Source: an uncultured Collinsella sp.
GTDB taxonomy: Bacteria; Actinomycetota; Coriobacteriia; Coriobacteriales; Coriobacteriaceae
DNA: 64,000 nt
NCBI GenBank assembly: GCA_900541025.1
Contig: UQIL01000002.1
Coordinates: forward strand, 62,001-126,000
Direction: 5' to 3'
In this document: in pieces, positions 8,186 to 16,470 of the stretch
How positions within the stretch are numbered: the first letter of the stretch is position 1
Layout: every line of letters begins with the position of its first letter
Position numbers and translations under genes: made by a program
The notes under the pieces: generated by a model
Databases searched by the model: none
Told to the model about the DNA's origin: nothing
Seen by the model: the letters and a program-made list of their open reading frames with translations, nothing else

Positions 8186-8743
8186 ATGGCAGAAGAGAAG
8201 TATGTGCCGCGTCTGAAGACCAAGTACAACAACGAGGTCAAGCAGCAGCTTCAGGACAAGTTCCAGTACGAGAACGTCATGATGATCCCCAAGTTTGAGA
8301 AGATCGTCGTGAACATGGGTGTCGGCGAGGCCGCTACCGATTCCAAGGCCATCGACGGTGCCGTGCGCGACCTGCGCGCCATCACCGGCCAGCAGCCGAT
8401 GATCACCCGTGCCCGCAAGTCCATCGCTACCTTCCGCCTGCGCGCTGGTATGCCGATCGGCTGCAAGGTTACCCTGCGTGGCGACCGTATGTGGGAGTTC
8501 TTCGATCGTCTGACCTCCGTCGCGATCCCCCGTATCCGCGACTTCCGCGGCATCTCCGCCAAGAGCTTCGACGGCCGTGGTAACTTCTCCATGGGCGTCA
8601 CCGAGCAGCTCATCTTCCCCGAGATCGACTTCGACTCCGTCGATCACCAGCGCGGTATGGACATCACTTTCGTGACCACCGCCAACACCGATGAGGAGGC
8701 CAAGGCCCTTCTGGACGCCTTCGGTTTCCCGTTCAAGAAATAG
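8186..8743 (+). CDS. rplE: 50S ribosomal protein L5
   Basis: 185 residues, normal for L5. Recognisable segments include KIVVNMGVGEA, the TRARKSIATFRLR region and the C-terminal TTANTDEEAKALLDAFGFPF. L5 binds 5S rRNA in the central protuberance. The start follows AAGGAG at 8 nt. In most bacteria rplN and rplX directly precede rplE; here the preceding gene is the unrelated XdhC-like gene, a clear synteny break. The rest of the order downstream is canonical. Confidence 0.98.
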   Translation: MAEEKYVPRLKTKYNNEVKQQLQDKFQYENVMMIPKFEKIVVNMGVGEAATDSKAIDGAVRDLRAITGQQPMITRARKSIATFRLRAGMPIGCKVTLRGDRMWEFFDRLTSVAIPRIRDFRGISAKSFDGRGNFSMGVTEQLIFPEIDFDSVDHQRGMDITFVTTANTDEEAKALLDAFGFPFKK

Positions 8744-8758
8744 GTTCACCTGCCCTAT

Positions 8759-8788
8759 AAGCGCCGTTCCCACAAGGGGGCGGCGCTT
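8759..8788 (+). promoter_or_regulatory. Hairpin between rplE and rpsZ
   Basis: AAGCGCCG (8759-8766) pairs perfectly with CGGCGCTT (8781-8788). There is no T run after it, so it is not a normal terminator. It may stabilise the message or be a translational control site. Confidence 0.55.
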
Positions 8789-8822
8789 GGGGCGAACAAT
8801 ACTCTATGTGAGGAGGATATAA

Positions 8823-9008
8823 GTGGCTAAGACATCGATGATCGTCAAGTGCAATCGCAAGCAGAAGTTCTCTACTCGTGAGTACACGCGCTGCCAGCGC
8901 TGCGGCCGTCCGCACTCTGTGTACCGCAAGTTCGGCCTGTGCCGTGTCTGCTTCCGCGAGCTTGCACTCAAGGGCGAGCTTCCCGGCGTTAAGAAGGCCA
9001 GCTGGTAA
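8823..9008 (+). CDS. rpsZ: 30S ribosomal protein S14, zinc-binding type Z
   Basis: 61 residues, the short zinc form of S14. Two CxxC pairs (CQRC and CRVC) form the zinc ribbon near residues 24-43. It starts at GTG, preceded by AGGAGG. S14 is in the 30S head near S3 and S10. In organisms with two S14 paralogues the non-zinc form is induced under zinc starvation; none is seen here. Confidence 0.98.
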   Translation: MAKTSMIVKCNRKQKFSTREYTRCQRCGRPHSVYRKFGLCRVCFRELALKGELPGVKKASW

Positions 9009-9127
9009 GTCACTACCAGCGTTTCAAGCATCAGTTTGGAACAGGGAAAACGCGCTAAAAAGGCTTTGCCGTTAAGGGCGGCGAAGAACCAAGAGCACGT
9101 GTTCATCAAGAACGAAGGAGAATCTGT

Positions 9128-9526
9128 ATGAACCTTACAGACCCGATCGCAGATATGCTTACGCGCATCCGTAACGCTAACTCTGTGAACAAGGCCACGG
9201 TCTCCATGCCGAGCAGCAAGAAGCTCGTCGAGATCGCTCGTGTTCTGCACGAGGAGGGCTACATCGAGGGCTACGATGTCGAGGACACCGTTCCCCAGAA
9301 GACTCTGCACATCACGCTTAAGTATGGTCCCAAGAAGGCTAAGGTCATCAACGGCATCCGCCGCATTTCCAAGCCGGGCCTGCGTAAGTACACCGGCGTT
9401 GCCGACATGCCCCGCGTCCGCGGTGGCCTTGGTACCGCCATTATTTCCACCAGCCATGGCGTCATGACCGACCGCGATGCTCGCAAGCACAACGTCGGCG
9501 GCGAGATCATCGCTTACGTCTGGTAA
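9128..9526 (+). CDS. rpsH: 30S ribosomal protein S8
   Basis: 132 residues, the usual length. It opens NLTDPIADMLTRIRNA and ends with the conserved GGEIIAYVW, both diagnostic of S8. S8 binds the central domain of 16S rRNA and in E. coli represses the spc operon by binding its mRNA at rplE. The gap to rpsZ is a rather long 119 bp with no clear structure; AAGGAG precedes the start. Confidence 0.98.
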   Translation: MNLTDPIADMLTRIRNANSVNKATVSMPSSKKLVEIARVLHEEGYIEGYDVEDTVPQKTLHITLKYGPKKAKVINGIRRISKPGLRKYTGVADMPRVRGGLGTAIISTSHGVMTDRDARKHNVGGEIIAYVW

Positions 9527-9559
9527 TTCGCTCGGTAGGTAGAAGGAAAGGAGATCACC

Positions 9560-10096
9560 GTGTCTCGTATCGGTAATAAGCCTGTCCAGATTCCCGCCGG
9601 AGTCGAAGTGGCAGTCAACGGCAACAACGTTGTCGTCAAGGGCCCCAAGGGCCAGCTCGAGCTCGATGTCTTTGAGAAGCTCGCTATCAACGTCGAGGAC
9701 AACGTCCTCACCGTTTCCCGTCCCGACGACGAGCGTGAGACCCGTGCCCGCCACGGCCTCACCCGCGCCCTCATCCACAACATGGTTGTTGGCGTTTCCG
9801 AGGGCTTCGAGAAGAAGCTCGAGCTCGCCGGCGTCGGTTACCGCGTGCAGCAGAAGGGCAAGAACCTCGAGTTCTCCCTGGGCTTCTCGCACCCCGTGAT
9901 CGTCGAGGCTCCCGAGGGCATCACCTTCGAGGTTCCCGACAACACCCACGTGAACGTCAAGGGTATCAACAAGCAGCAGGTCGGTCAGATCGCCGCTGAG
10001 ATCCGCGGCCATCGTCCTCCCGAGCCTTACAAGGGCAAGGGTATCCACTACGTTGGCGAGCACATCCGCCGCAAGCTGGGTAAGGCCGCCAAGTAG
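9560..10096 (+). CDS. rplF: 50S ribosomal protein L6
   Basis: 178 residues, normal for L6, with N-terminal SRIGNKPVQIPAGVEV and the C-terminal RRPPEPYKGKGI-type segment written here GHRPPEPYKGKGIHY. L6 sits near the GTPase-associated region of the 50S subunit. The start codon is GTG at 9560, following AAGGAG and an 8-nt spacer. Confidence 0.98.
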   Translation: MSRIGNKPVQIPAGVEVAVNGNNVVVKGPKGQLELDVFEKLAINVEDNVLTVSRPDDERETRARHGLTRALIHNMVVGVSEGFEKKLELAGVGYRVQQKGKNLEFSLGFSHPVIVEAPEGITFEVPDNTHVNVKGINKQQVGQIAAEIRGHRPPEPYKGKGIHYVGEHIRRKLGKAAK

Positions 10097-10121
10097 TCGT
10101 AACCGACTCACTCGCATAAGA

Positions 10122-10143
10122 CCAGCACCCCGTCAGGTGCTGG
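10122..10143 (+). promoter_or_regulatory. Hairpin between rplF and rplR
   Basis: CCAGCACC (10122-10129) and GGTGCTGG (10136-10143) form an 8-bp stem with a 6-nt loop. A T run (CCTTTTTA) follows about 11 nt later, too far for a standard terminator. It may partly attenuate or protect the operon message. Confidence 0.5.
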
Positions 10144-10171
10144 CAAGATCAACCTTTTTAGGAGTTTACGT

Positions 10172-10540
10172 ATGAACAAGCATAAGGCGAAGCTGGAAGG
10201 CCTCAAGCGTCGTCAGCGTCGTGTTCGCGGCAAGGTCTCGGGTACCTCCGAGCGTCCGCGTCTTCGCGTGACCCGTACTAACGCCAACATCTATGCCCAG
10301 ATCATCGACGACAGCAAGGGCTCCAGCCTGACGCTCGTCTCTGCCTCGACCCTCGAGGCCGAGTTCAAGGGCACCCACACCTCGAACAAGGAGGCTGCGG
10401 AGAAGGTCGGTCAGCTCGTTGGCAAGCGCGCCATCGAGGCCGGCATCACCAAGGTCGCCTTCGATCGCGGTGGCCGTATCTACCATGGCCGCGTCAAGGC
10501 CCTCGCCGACGGCGCTCGTGCCGCCGGTCTCGAGTTCTAG
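10172..10540 (+). CDS. rplR: 50S ribosomal protein L18
   Basis: 122 residues with RLRVTRTNANIYAQIIDD and the C-terminal FDRGGRIYHGRVKALADGAR, both diagnostic of L18, which carries 5S rRNA to the 50S subunit with L5. It lies in canonical order between rplF and rpsE and is followed after 14 bp by rpsE. Confidence 0.98.
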   Translation: MNKHKAKLEGLKRRQRRVRGKVSGTSERPRLRVTRTNANIYAQIIDDSKGSSLTLVSASTLEAEFKGTHTSNKEAAEKVGQLVGKRAIEAGITKVAFDRGGRIYHGRVKALADGARAAGLEF

Positions 10541-10554
10541 GAGGTATGTAGCAC

Positions 10555-11079
10555 ATGGCTCGTAATCAGAAGCAGCAGCGCGAGGCCTCCGAGTTCGAGG
10601 AGCGCGTCGTTTACATCAACCGCGTGTCGAAGACCGTCAAGGGTGGTCGTCGCATGAGCCTCGTCGCTCTCGTCGTCGTTGGCGACGGCAAGGGCAACGT
10701 CGGCGTTGGCATGGGCAAGTCCGCTGAGGTGCCCATGGCCATCTCCAAGGCATCTCTCGATGCCAAGAAGAACATGTTCCACGTGCCGGTGACCGAGCAG
10801 GGCACCATCCCGCACGAGGTTCTCGGCCACTTTGGTGCCGGCCGCATCATCATCAAGCCCGCTGTCGAGGGTACCGGCGTTATCGCCGGCGGCGCTGTGC
10901 GTCCCCTCTTTGAGCTTGCTGGCATCAAGAACGTCCTGTCCAAGTCCCTCGGTACCGACAACGGCCTCAACATCATCAAGGCTGCCGTCGAGGGCCTCAA
11001 GGAGCTCTCCAGCCCTGAGGACGTCGCGGCTCGCCGTGGCCTGACGGTCTCTGAGATGTTCGTCGGTAAGGAGAACTAA
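10555..11079 (+). CDS. rpsE: 30S ribosomal protein S5
   Basis: 174 residues. The double-stranded-RNA-binding part (EFEERVVYINRVSKTVKGGRR, given here in outline) is followed by the GDGKGNVGVGMGKSAEVP loop and GTGVIAGGAVRPLFELAGI. S5 is at the mRNA entry and decoding region and affects translational accuracy. Spacing to rplR is 14 bp with AGGAGG upstream. Confidence 0.98.
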   Translation: MARNQKQQREASEFEERVVYINRVSKTVKGGRRMSLVALVVVGDGKGNVGVGMGKSAEVPMAISKASLDAKKNMFHVPVTEQGTIPHEVLGHFGAGRIIIKPAVEGTGVIAGGAVRPLFELAGIKNVLSKSLGTDNGLNIIKAAVEGLKELSSPEDVAARRGLTVSEMFVGKEN

Positions 11080-11081
11080 GC

Positions 11082-11264
11082 ATGGCTGACACCATCAAGA
11101 TCAAGCAGGTCCGCAGCACCAACGGTTGCAAGCAGGACCAGGTCCGTACTGTCCGTGCCCTCGGTCTCCACAGGATCCGCGAGGTTCGCGAGATTGCTGA
11201 CAACGAGTCCGTCCGCGGCATGATCTTCAAGGTCAAGCACCTTGTCGAGATTGTAGAGGAGTAG
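11082..11264 (+). CDS. rpmD: 50S ribosomal protein L30
   Basis: 60 residues, the normal short bacterial L30, with the conserved LGLHRIREVREIADNESVRG core written out in part. It begins 2 bp after the rpsE stop and is followed 3 bp later by rplO, showing tight translational coupling. Confidence 0.97.
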   Translation: MADTIKIKQVRSTNGCKQDQVRTVRALGLHRIREVREIADNESVRGMIFKVKHLVEIVEE

Positions 11265-11267
11265 CAA

Positions 11268-11717
11268 ATGCAGCTTCACGATCTTACTCCCGCGCCCGGT
11301 TCCACCAAGAACCGCAAGCGCGTCGGCCGTGGCAATTCTTCGGGTCACGGCACCACTTCTGGCCGCGGTCAGAAGGGCCAGGGTTCCCGCTCTGGCGGCA
11401 CCAAGGGTGCCGGCTTCGAGGGTGGCCAGACTCCGCTGGCCATGCGCCTGCCCAAGCTTCCGGGCTTCCGCAACCCCCGTCGTATCGAGTACACCGCTGT
11501 TAACGTTGAGCGTCTCGAGCGCAAGTTCGAGGACGGCGCTGTGATCGACGGTGCCGCTCTTAAGGCCGCTCGCATCACCAAGAGCGAGTTCGAGCCCGTC
11601 AAGGTGCTCGGCAATGGTGAGCTCACCAAGAAGTTCACGGTCAAGGTCGACAAGGTCAGCGCTTCTGCGCAGGCCAAGATCGAGGCCGCCGGCGGAAAGG
11701 TCGAGCTGCCGTGCTAA
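11268..11717 (+). CDS. rplO: 50S ribosomal protein L15
   Basis: 149 residues. The start LHDLTPAPGSTKNRKRVGRG and the glycine-rich GHGTTSGRGQKGQGSRSGG are classical L15. The C-terminus ends AGGKVELPC. The stop codon overlaps the GTG start of secY by 7 bp, so secY translation is probably coupled. Confidence 0.98.
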   Translation: MQLHDLTPAPGSTKNRKRVGRGNSSGHGTTSGRGQKGQGSRSGGTKGAGFEGGQTPLAMRLPKLPGFRNPRRIEYTAVNVERLERKFEDGAVIDGAALKAARITKSEFEPVKVLGNGELTKKFTVKVDKVSASAQAKIEAAGGKVELPC

Positions 11718-12997
11718 ATGGTCTTAAGAATGCTTTCCGCATCAAAGAATTGCGCGAAAAGATTCTTTTTACCATAGCTATGCTCGTCGTGTACCGCATT
11801 GGTGCGCACGTTCCTGTGCCCGGCATTCCCTTCCAGGGGATGCTGGGCCTTTTCTCGACCGATAACAATTCGGTCGCCGCAGGTGCTATGGCCCTCCTGA
11901 ATCTTTTCTCTGGCGGCGCGTTGAGCTATGTGTCGGTGTTTTCGCTGGGCATCATGCCTTACATCACCAGCTCGATCATCCTCCAGATGCTCCAGGCCGT
12001 CGTGCCTTCCCTGCATGAGCTTGCCCGCGAGGGCGAGGTCGGTCAGACCAAGATTACGCAGTATTCGCGTTACCTCACCCTGGCTCTGGCAATCCTCAAC
12101 TCCGTGGGTTACCTCTTCCTCTTTAAGAGCTTCGGCATCAGCTTCAATGGCGCCGGCGCTCCCGAGATCATCTTCGACCTCATGATCGTCGGTACGCTCA
12201 CCGCGGGCGCCATGCTGATCATGTGGATTGGTGAGCTCATCACCCAGCGCGGTATCGGCAATGGCATGTCGCTGATCATCTTCGCGAACATCATGGCCGG
12301 TCTGCCGCAGGCTATCTTCTCCAGCACCGAGGGCAATGCCGGTGGCATCATCACCATGGTGATCATCTGCGCCATCATCCTGCTGGTTATCCCGCTGATT
12401 GTTTTCCTTGAGCGCGGCCAGCGCCGCATCCCGGTCTCCTACGCTAAGCGCGTCGTGGGCCGTCGCATGATGGGTGGCCAGACCACCTACCTGCCCATCA
12501 AGGTCAACACCGCGGGTGTCGTGCCGATCATCTTCGCTTCGGCGCTGCTGTACTTCCCGGCTCAGATTGCCGTGTTCTTCCCCGGCATCGGCTGGATTCA
12601 GGCAGTTGCCTCCGCGCTTTCGACCGGTTGGCTCAACTGGGTGCTTAACGTTGTCCTCATCGTGTTCTTCGCGTACTTCTACACCTCCATGGTGTTCAAC
12701 CCCGATGAAACGGCCGATAACCTTAAGAAGCAGGGCGGCTTTATTCCGGGCGTCCGTCCGGGTAGGGCTACCGCGGCCTACATCAAGAACGCGCTCAACA
12801 AGATCACGCTTCCCAGCGCTGTCTTTTTGGCGCTCATCGCCATCGTGCCTTCGATCATCTTCTCCTTCACGGGTAACCATCTGATCCAGGCATTTGGCGG
12901 CACGTCCATCCTCATCATGGTCGGCGTCGTGCTCGACACGGTCGATAAGCTCGAAGGCCAGATCAAGATGTATGATTACGATGGATTCTTTAAATAG
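11711..12997 (+). CDS. secY: Preprotein translocase channel subunit SecY
   Basis: A 428-residue, ten-helix membrane protein of typical SecY length. The first cytoplasmic and membrane segment (RIKELREKILFTIAMLVVYR) and GIMPYITSSIILQML are family marks, and the cytosolic loop ERGQRRIPVSYAKR that contacts SecA is present. It starts with GTG inside the end of rplO; the nearby ATG at 11718 is out of frame. SecY forms the protein-conducting pore with SecE and SecG and is driven by SecA, encoded at 33408-36215. Confidence 0.98.
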   Translation: MLNGLKNAFRIKELREKILFTIAMLVVYRIGAHVPVPGIPFQGMLGLFSTDNNSVAAGAMALLNLFSGGALSYVSVFSLGIMPYITSSIILQMLQAVVPSLHELAREGEVGQTKITQYSRYLTLALAILNSVGYLFLFKSFGISFNGAGAPEIIFDLMIVGTLTAGAMLIMWIGELITQRGIGNGMSLIIFANIMAGLPQAIFSSTEGNAGGIITMVIICAIILLVIPLIVFLERGQRRIPVSYAKRVVGRRMMGGQTTYLPIKVNTAGVVPIIFASALLYFPAQIAVFFPGIGWIQAVASALSTGWLNWVLNVVLIVFFAYFYTSMVFNPDETADNLKKQGGFIPGVRPGRATAAYIKNALNKITLPSAVFLALIAIVPSIIFSFTGNHLIQAFGGTSILIMVGVVLDTVDKLEGQIKMYDYDGFFK

Positions 12998-13015
12998 GCT
13001 AGAGGAGGATTGCTC

Positions 13016-13642
13016 ATGAACCTCGTATTGCTCGGAGCTCCGGGTGCCGGTAAGGGCACCGTCGCACAGGAGCTCGTCGCCGAGTTTGGCGTCGCCCACA
13101 TTTCCACGGGCGACCTGCTGCGTGCTGCCGTCAAGGGTGGCACCGAGCTTGGTATTCAGGCTAAGAAGTACATGGACGCTGGCGAGCTCGTTCCCGACCA
13201 GCTCGTGATCGACCTTGTCAAGGAGCGCCTTGCCGCCGATGACGCCCAGCAGGGCTTCATCCTCGACGGCTTCCCGCGCAACACCGCCCAGGCTGTGACG
13301 CTCGATTCCGAGCTCTCCGCCATGGGTCGCGAGATCGACTGCGCCCTTCTGGTCGATGTGGCCCCCGAGGTCATTATCGATCGTCTGTCTTCGCGTCGCA
13401 CCTGCCGCGCATGCGGTTACACCGGCACCGCTGCCGATGCTACCTGCCCCAAGTGTGGCGGCGAGATGTATCAGCGCGACGACGACAAGCCCGAGACCAT
13501 CAAGAACCGTCTCGACGTCTACGAGAAGTCCACGAGCCCGCTCGTCGACTACTATCGTGGCCAGGGTCTGCTCAAGTCGGTCAACGGTGACCAGGCTCGC
13601 GAGACCGTGTACGGGGATGTCAAAGAGGCTCTCGGTCTATGA
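13016..13642 (+). CDS. adk: Adenylate kinase, zinc-LID type
   Basis: 208 residues. The P-loop GAPGAGKGT is at the N-terminus, and the LID domain holds four cysteines as CRAC and CPKC, so it is the zinc-binding long form. It interconverts ATP, AMP and ADP. An in-frame TTG two codons upstream (13010) is rejected because AGGAGG lies 7 nt before the ATG at 13016. The stop overlaps the map start by 4 bp. Confidence 0.97.
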   Translation: MNLVLLGAPGAGKGTVAQELVAEFGVAHISTGDLLRAAVKGGTELGIQAKKYMDAGELVPDQLVIDLVKERLAADDAQQGFILDGFPRNTAQAVTLDSELSAMGREIDCALLVDVAPEVIIDRLSSRRTCRACGYTGTAADATCPKCGGEMYQRDDDKPETIKNRLDVYEKSTSPLVDYYRGQGLLKSVNGDQARETVYGDVKEALGL

Positions 13643-14427
13643 TCAAGATTAAGTCTGCAACGCAAATCGAGCAGATGAAGAAGGCAGGAGCGCTATCTAA
13701 GATGGCGCTCCGCCACGTTGGAGCCATGGTGCGCCCCGGCGTTTCCACCTTTGAGCTCGATCAGCTCGCGGAGCAGATTATCCGCATGCATGGCGGCACC
13801 CCGGCCTTTAAGGGTTACGGCGGGTTCCCGGGGACCATTTGCGCATCGATCAACGATGCCGTGGTCCACGGTATTCCCAACCCCGACATGATCCTGCGCG
13901 ATGGCGATATCATCTCCATCGATACGGGAGCCGTTGTCGACGGTTGGGTCGGCGATAACGCTTGGACGTTTTTCGTCGGCACCCCCACGCCCGAAGCCAA
14001 GGCTTTGTGCGAGGTCACGCGCGATTGCCTTAAGACAGCCATCGAGCAGGCTGTTCCCGGTAACCATATCGGGGACGTCGGTTATGCCGTTCAGTCCCTC
14101 GCCGAGTCTCACGGTTACGGTGTGCTTCGTGATTATGTAGGCCATGGCATTGGCCGCGTGATGCACGAGGACCCCAACGTTCCTAACTATGGAAAGAAGG
14201 GGAGGGGCGTTCGCCTCCAGGCCGGCATGGTCATTGCCATCGAGCCGATGGTTACGATGGGTTCCAACCATGTGAGCACGGGCTCCGACGGTTGGATTGT
14301 TACGACCAACGATCACCTGCCCGCCGCGCACTACGAGAACACCGTCGCCATTACCAATGACGGTCCGGTGATTCTCACCACGGATGCCCAAGGTGCTTGG
14401 TGCTCCCTCCAAGGCGGAGAAATGTAA
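13639..14427 (+). CDS. map: Methionine aminopeptidase type I
   Basis: 262 residues in the pita-bread fold. The metal ligands are visible in IDTGAVVDGWVGDNAW (two Asp), GHGIGRVMHEDP (His) and the later IEPM (Glu). It removes the initiator methionine from nascent proteins. The ATG overlaps the adk stop in an ATGA arrangement, and the adk-map-infA order is the common actinobacterial one. Confidence 0.97.
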   Translation: MIKIKSATQIEQMKKAGALSKMALRHVGAMVRPGVSTFELDQLAEQIIRMHGGTPAFKGYGGFPGTICASINDAVVHGIPNPDMILRDGDIISIDTGAVVDGWVGDNAWTFFVGTPTPEAKALCEVTRDCLKTAIEQAVPGNHIGDVGYAVQSLAESHGYGVLRDYVGHGIGRVMHEDPNVPNYGKKGRGVRLQAGMVIAIEPMVTMGSNHVSTGSDGWIVTTNDHLPAAHYENTVAITNDGPVILTTDAQGAWCSLQGGEM

Positions 14428-14463
14428 CAAGTTCCATTTAGTTGTGGAGCCATTACGAAGTTA

Positions 14464-14492
14464 TTACGATGCGTGCATACGTGTTGTAGAAT
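14464..14492 (+). promoter_or_regulatory. Candidate promoter upstream of infA
   Basis: TTACGA (14464-14469) and TAGAAT (14487-14492) with a 17-bp spacer lie in the 104-bp gap between map and infA. This would give the alpha operon its own start. Confidence 0.45.
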
Positions 14493-14531
14493 ACTCAATC
14501 GCTGTCGTTTTCTAGAGAAAGATGATTGCTT

Positions 14532-14750
14532 GTGAAGAAGGAAGACGCAATTGAGCTCGAGGGTACGGTAAAGGAACCGTTGCCCAACGCCATGTTTAAG
14601 GTCGAGCTCGAGAACGGTCATTCGGTTCTGTGCAACATTTCTGGCAAGATCCGAATGAATTACATCCGTATTCTCCCCGGTGACAGGGTTGTCGTGGAGC
14701 TTTCCCCGTACGACCTGACCCGCGGCCGCATCACCTATCGCTACAAATAG
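14532..14750 (+). CDS. infA: Translation initiation factor IF-1
   Basis: 72 residues counting from the GTG at 14532, exactly the family length, with EGTVKEPLPNAMFKVELENG and the C-terminal DLTRGRITYRYK of this S1-like OB fold. A TTG two codons earlier (14526) is the alternative start. IF-1 occupies the ribosomal A site during initiation. The 150-bp gap after it precedes rpmJ. Confidence 0.97.
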   Translation: MKKEDAIELEGTVKEPLPNAMFKVELENGHSVLCNISGKIRMNYIRILPGDRVVVELSPYDLTRGRITYRYK

Positions 14751-14900
14751 CGGCACGCATACACGCACTCCATTTCCGACTGCAGGCTTAGCTCAACCTA
14801 CGGTCGGATTGTGTGTGAAGACCAGCCATAGTTTTAAACGCCTGCGGCTGGGCGAGTAGATAGTAGGGAAGTAGTTTGAGCGCTACCGAAAGGAAGAACG

Positions 14901-15014
14901 ATGAAGGTACGTCCTTCGGTCAAGAAGATGTGCGATAAGTGCAAAATCATTAGGCGCCATGGCAAGGTCCTCGTCATTTGCGAGAACCCCCGTCATAAGC
15001 AGCGTCAGGGTTAA
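14901..15014 (+). CDS. rpmJ: 50S ribosomal protein L36
   Basis: A 37-residue gene starting MKVRPSVKKMCDKCKIIRR and ending HKQRQG. The CxxC, a third Cys and a His form the zinc site of the standard L36. AGGAAG precedes the ATG. It lies in the canonical place between infA and rpsM, 14 bp before rpsM. Confidence 0.97.
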   Translation: MKVRPSVKKMCDKCKIIRRHGKVLVICENPRHKQRQG

Positions 15015-15028
15015 GAGAGGAGACTACG

Positions 15029-15403
15029 TTGGCCCGTATTAATGGTGTCGACCTCCCGCGTGAGAAGCGCGTTGAGATCGGTCTGACCTACATTTACGGC
15101 ATCGGCCGCACCACTGCGACGAAGATTTGCGTCGAGTGCAACGTTAACGTGGATACGCGCGTTAAGGACCTCACCGAGGATGAGGTTAACGCCATCCGCG
15201 ATTATATCGATAAGAACCAGATCATGGTTGAGGGCGACCTCCGCCGTGAGCGCAACCAGAACGTCAAGCGCCTTATGGACATCGGCTGCAACCGCGGCCT
15301 TCGTCACCGCAAGGGCCTCCCGGTCCGCGGCCAGCGCACCCACACTAACGCTCGTACCCGCAAGGGCCCGAAGCGTCAGATCGGTGCTAAGAAGAAGAAA
15401 TAA
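15029..15403 (+). CDS. rpsM: 30S ribosomal protein S13
   Basis: 124 residues beginning ARINGVDLPREKRVEIGLTY and ending with the basic tail RKGPKRQIGAKKKK. S13 is in the 30S head and contacts P-site tRNA and L5. The start codon is TTG, preceded by GAGAGGAG at the proper spacing; no ATG alternative fits the family N-terminus. Confidence 0.97.
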   Translation: MARINGVDLPREKRVEIGLTYIYGIGRTTATKICVECNVNVDTRVKDLTEDEVNAIRDYIDKNQIMVEGDLRRERNQNVKRLMDIGCNRGLRHRKGLPVRGQRTHTNARTRKGPKRQIGAKKKK

Positions 15404-15417
15404 GGAGCGCTAGATAG

Positions 15418-15822
15418 ATGGCTACTGCTAAGAAGAACGTTCGCGCTGCCCGTCTGAAGCGCGCGGACCGTAAGAACATTTCCGTGGGCCAGGCTCACAT
15501 TCGTTCTACGTTCAACAACACGATCGTTTCGATCACCGATCCCCAGGGCAACGTCATTTCCTGGAAGTCGGCTGGCCAGGTGGGCTTCAAGGGCTCCCGT
15601 AAGTCCACGCCGTTCGCTGCCCAGATGGCTGCCGAGGCTGCTGCCAAGCAGGCCATGGAGCACGGTATGAAGAAGGTTTCCGTCTTCGTCAAGGGCCCCG
15701 GCTCCGGTCGTGAGACCGCCATCCGCTCCCTCCAGGCTGCTGGCCTCGAGGTCTCGAGCATCCAGGACAAGACCCCCATTCCGCACAACGGCTGCCGCCC
15801 CAAGAAGCGTCGCCGCGTGTAA
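15418..15822 (+). CDS. rpsK: 30S ribosomal protein S11
   Basis: 134 residues with AHIRSTFNNTIVSITDPQGN and the C-terminal DKTPIPHNGCRPKKRRRV, diagnostic of S11. S11 lies on the 30S platform near the E site. It starts 14 bp after rpsM and is followed after 19 bp by rpsD. Confidence 0.98.
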   Translation: MATAKKNVRAARLKRADRKNISVGQAHIRSTFNNTIVSITDPQGNVISWKSAGQVGFKGSRKSTPFAAQMAAEAAAKQAMEHGMKKVSVFVKGPGSGRETAIRSLQAAGLEVSSIQDKTPIPHNGCRPKKRRRV

Positions 15823-15841
15823 CTGAAAGGATCGTATCAAT

Positions 15842-16438
15842 ATGGCAATCGACAGGACTCCTGTTCTTAAGCGCTGCCGTCAGCTCGGGATCGATCCCGC
15901 TGAGCTCGGTTACAGCAGCAAGAAGGAATCTATCCGTCAGCCCAAGCGCCGTCGCAAGGAATCTGAGTACGGCATGCAGCTGCGCGAGAAGCAGAAGGTC
16001 AAGTTCATCTATGGCGTTCTGGAGAAGCAGTTCCACGGCTACTTCAACAAGGCCCGTAAGATGAACGGCGTCACCGGTGAGAACCTCATGATCATTCTTG
16101 AGTCTCGCCTCGACAACGTCGTCTTCCGTCTTGGCTTCGCCCGCACCCGCAAAGAGGCTCGTCAGTCCGTCCGTCACGGTCACTTCACCGTGAACGGCAA
16201 GCGCGTGGACATCCCGTCCTACCGCGTCAAGGCCGGCGACGTCGTCGCTGTCGGCGAGAAGTTCCGTGACCTCCTCCCCATCAAGGAGGCCCTGATTTCC
16301 TCCGAGCGCTTTGAGGTCCCTGGCTGGCTCGAGGTCGATATCGAGAAGCTGTCTGGTAACGTGCTCGCTCTGCCGACGCGTGAGCAGATCAGCGGTGATA
16401 TCAACGAGCAGCTCATCGTCGAGCTCTACTCTAAGTAG
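15842..16438 (+). CDS. rpsD: 30S ribosomal protein S4
   Basis: 198 residues with the C-terminal S4 RNA-binding domain (SRLDNVVFRLGFARTRKEAR). The N-terminal zinc-cysteine knuckle of some S4 forms is absent; one cysteine is seen at position 12. S4 nucleates 30S assembly and in many bacteria represses the alpha operon. Confidence 0.97.
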   Translation: MAIDRTPVLKRCRQLGIDPAELGYSSKKESIRQPKRRRKESEYGMQLREKQKVKFIYGVLEKQFHGYFNKARKMNGVTGENLMIILESRLDNVVFRLGFARTRKEARQSVRHGHFTVNGKRVDIPSYRVKAGDVVAVGEKFRDLLPIKEALISSERFEVPGWLEVDIEKLSGNVLALPTREQISGDINEQLIVELYSK

Positions 16439-16470
16439 TCCATCCGGGCTGCTGAGGCTGGAGGTAATAC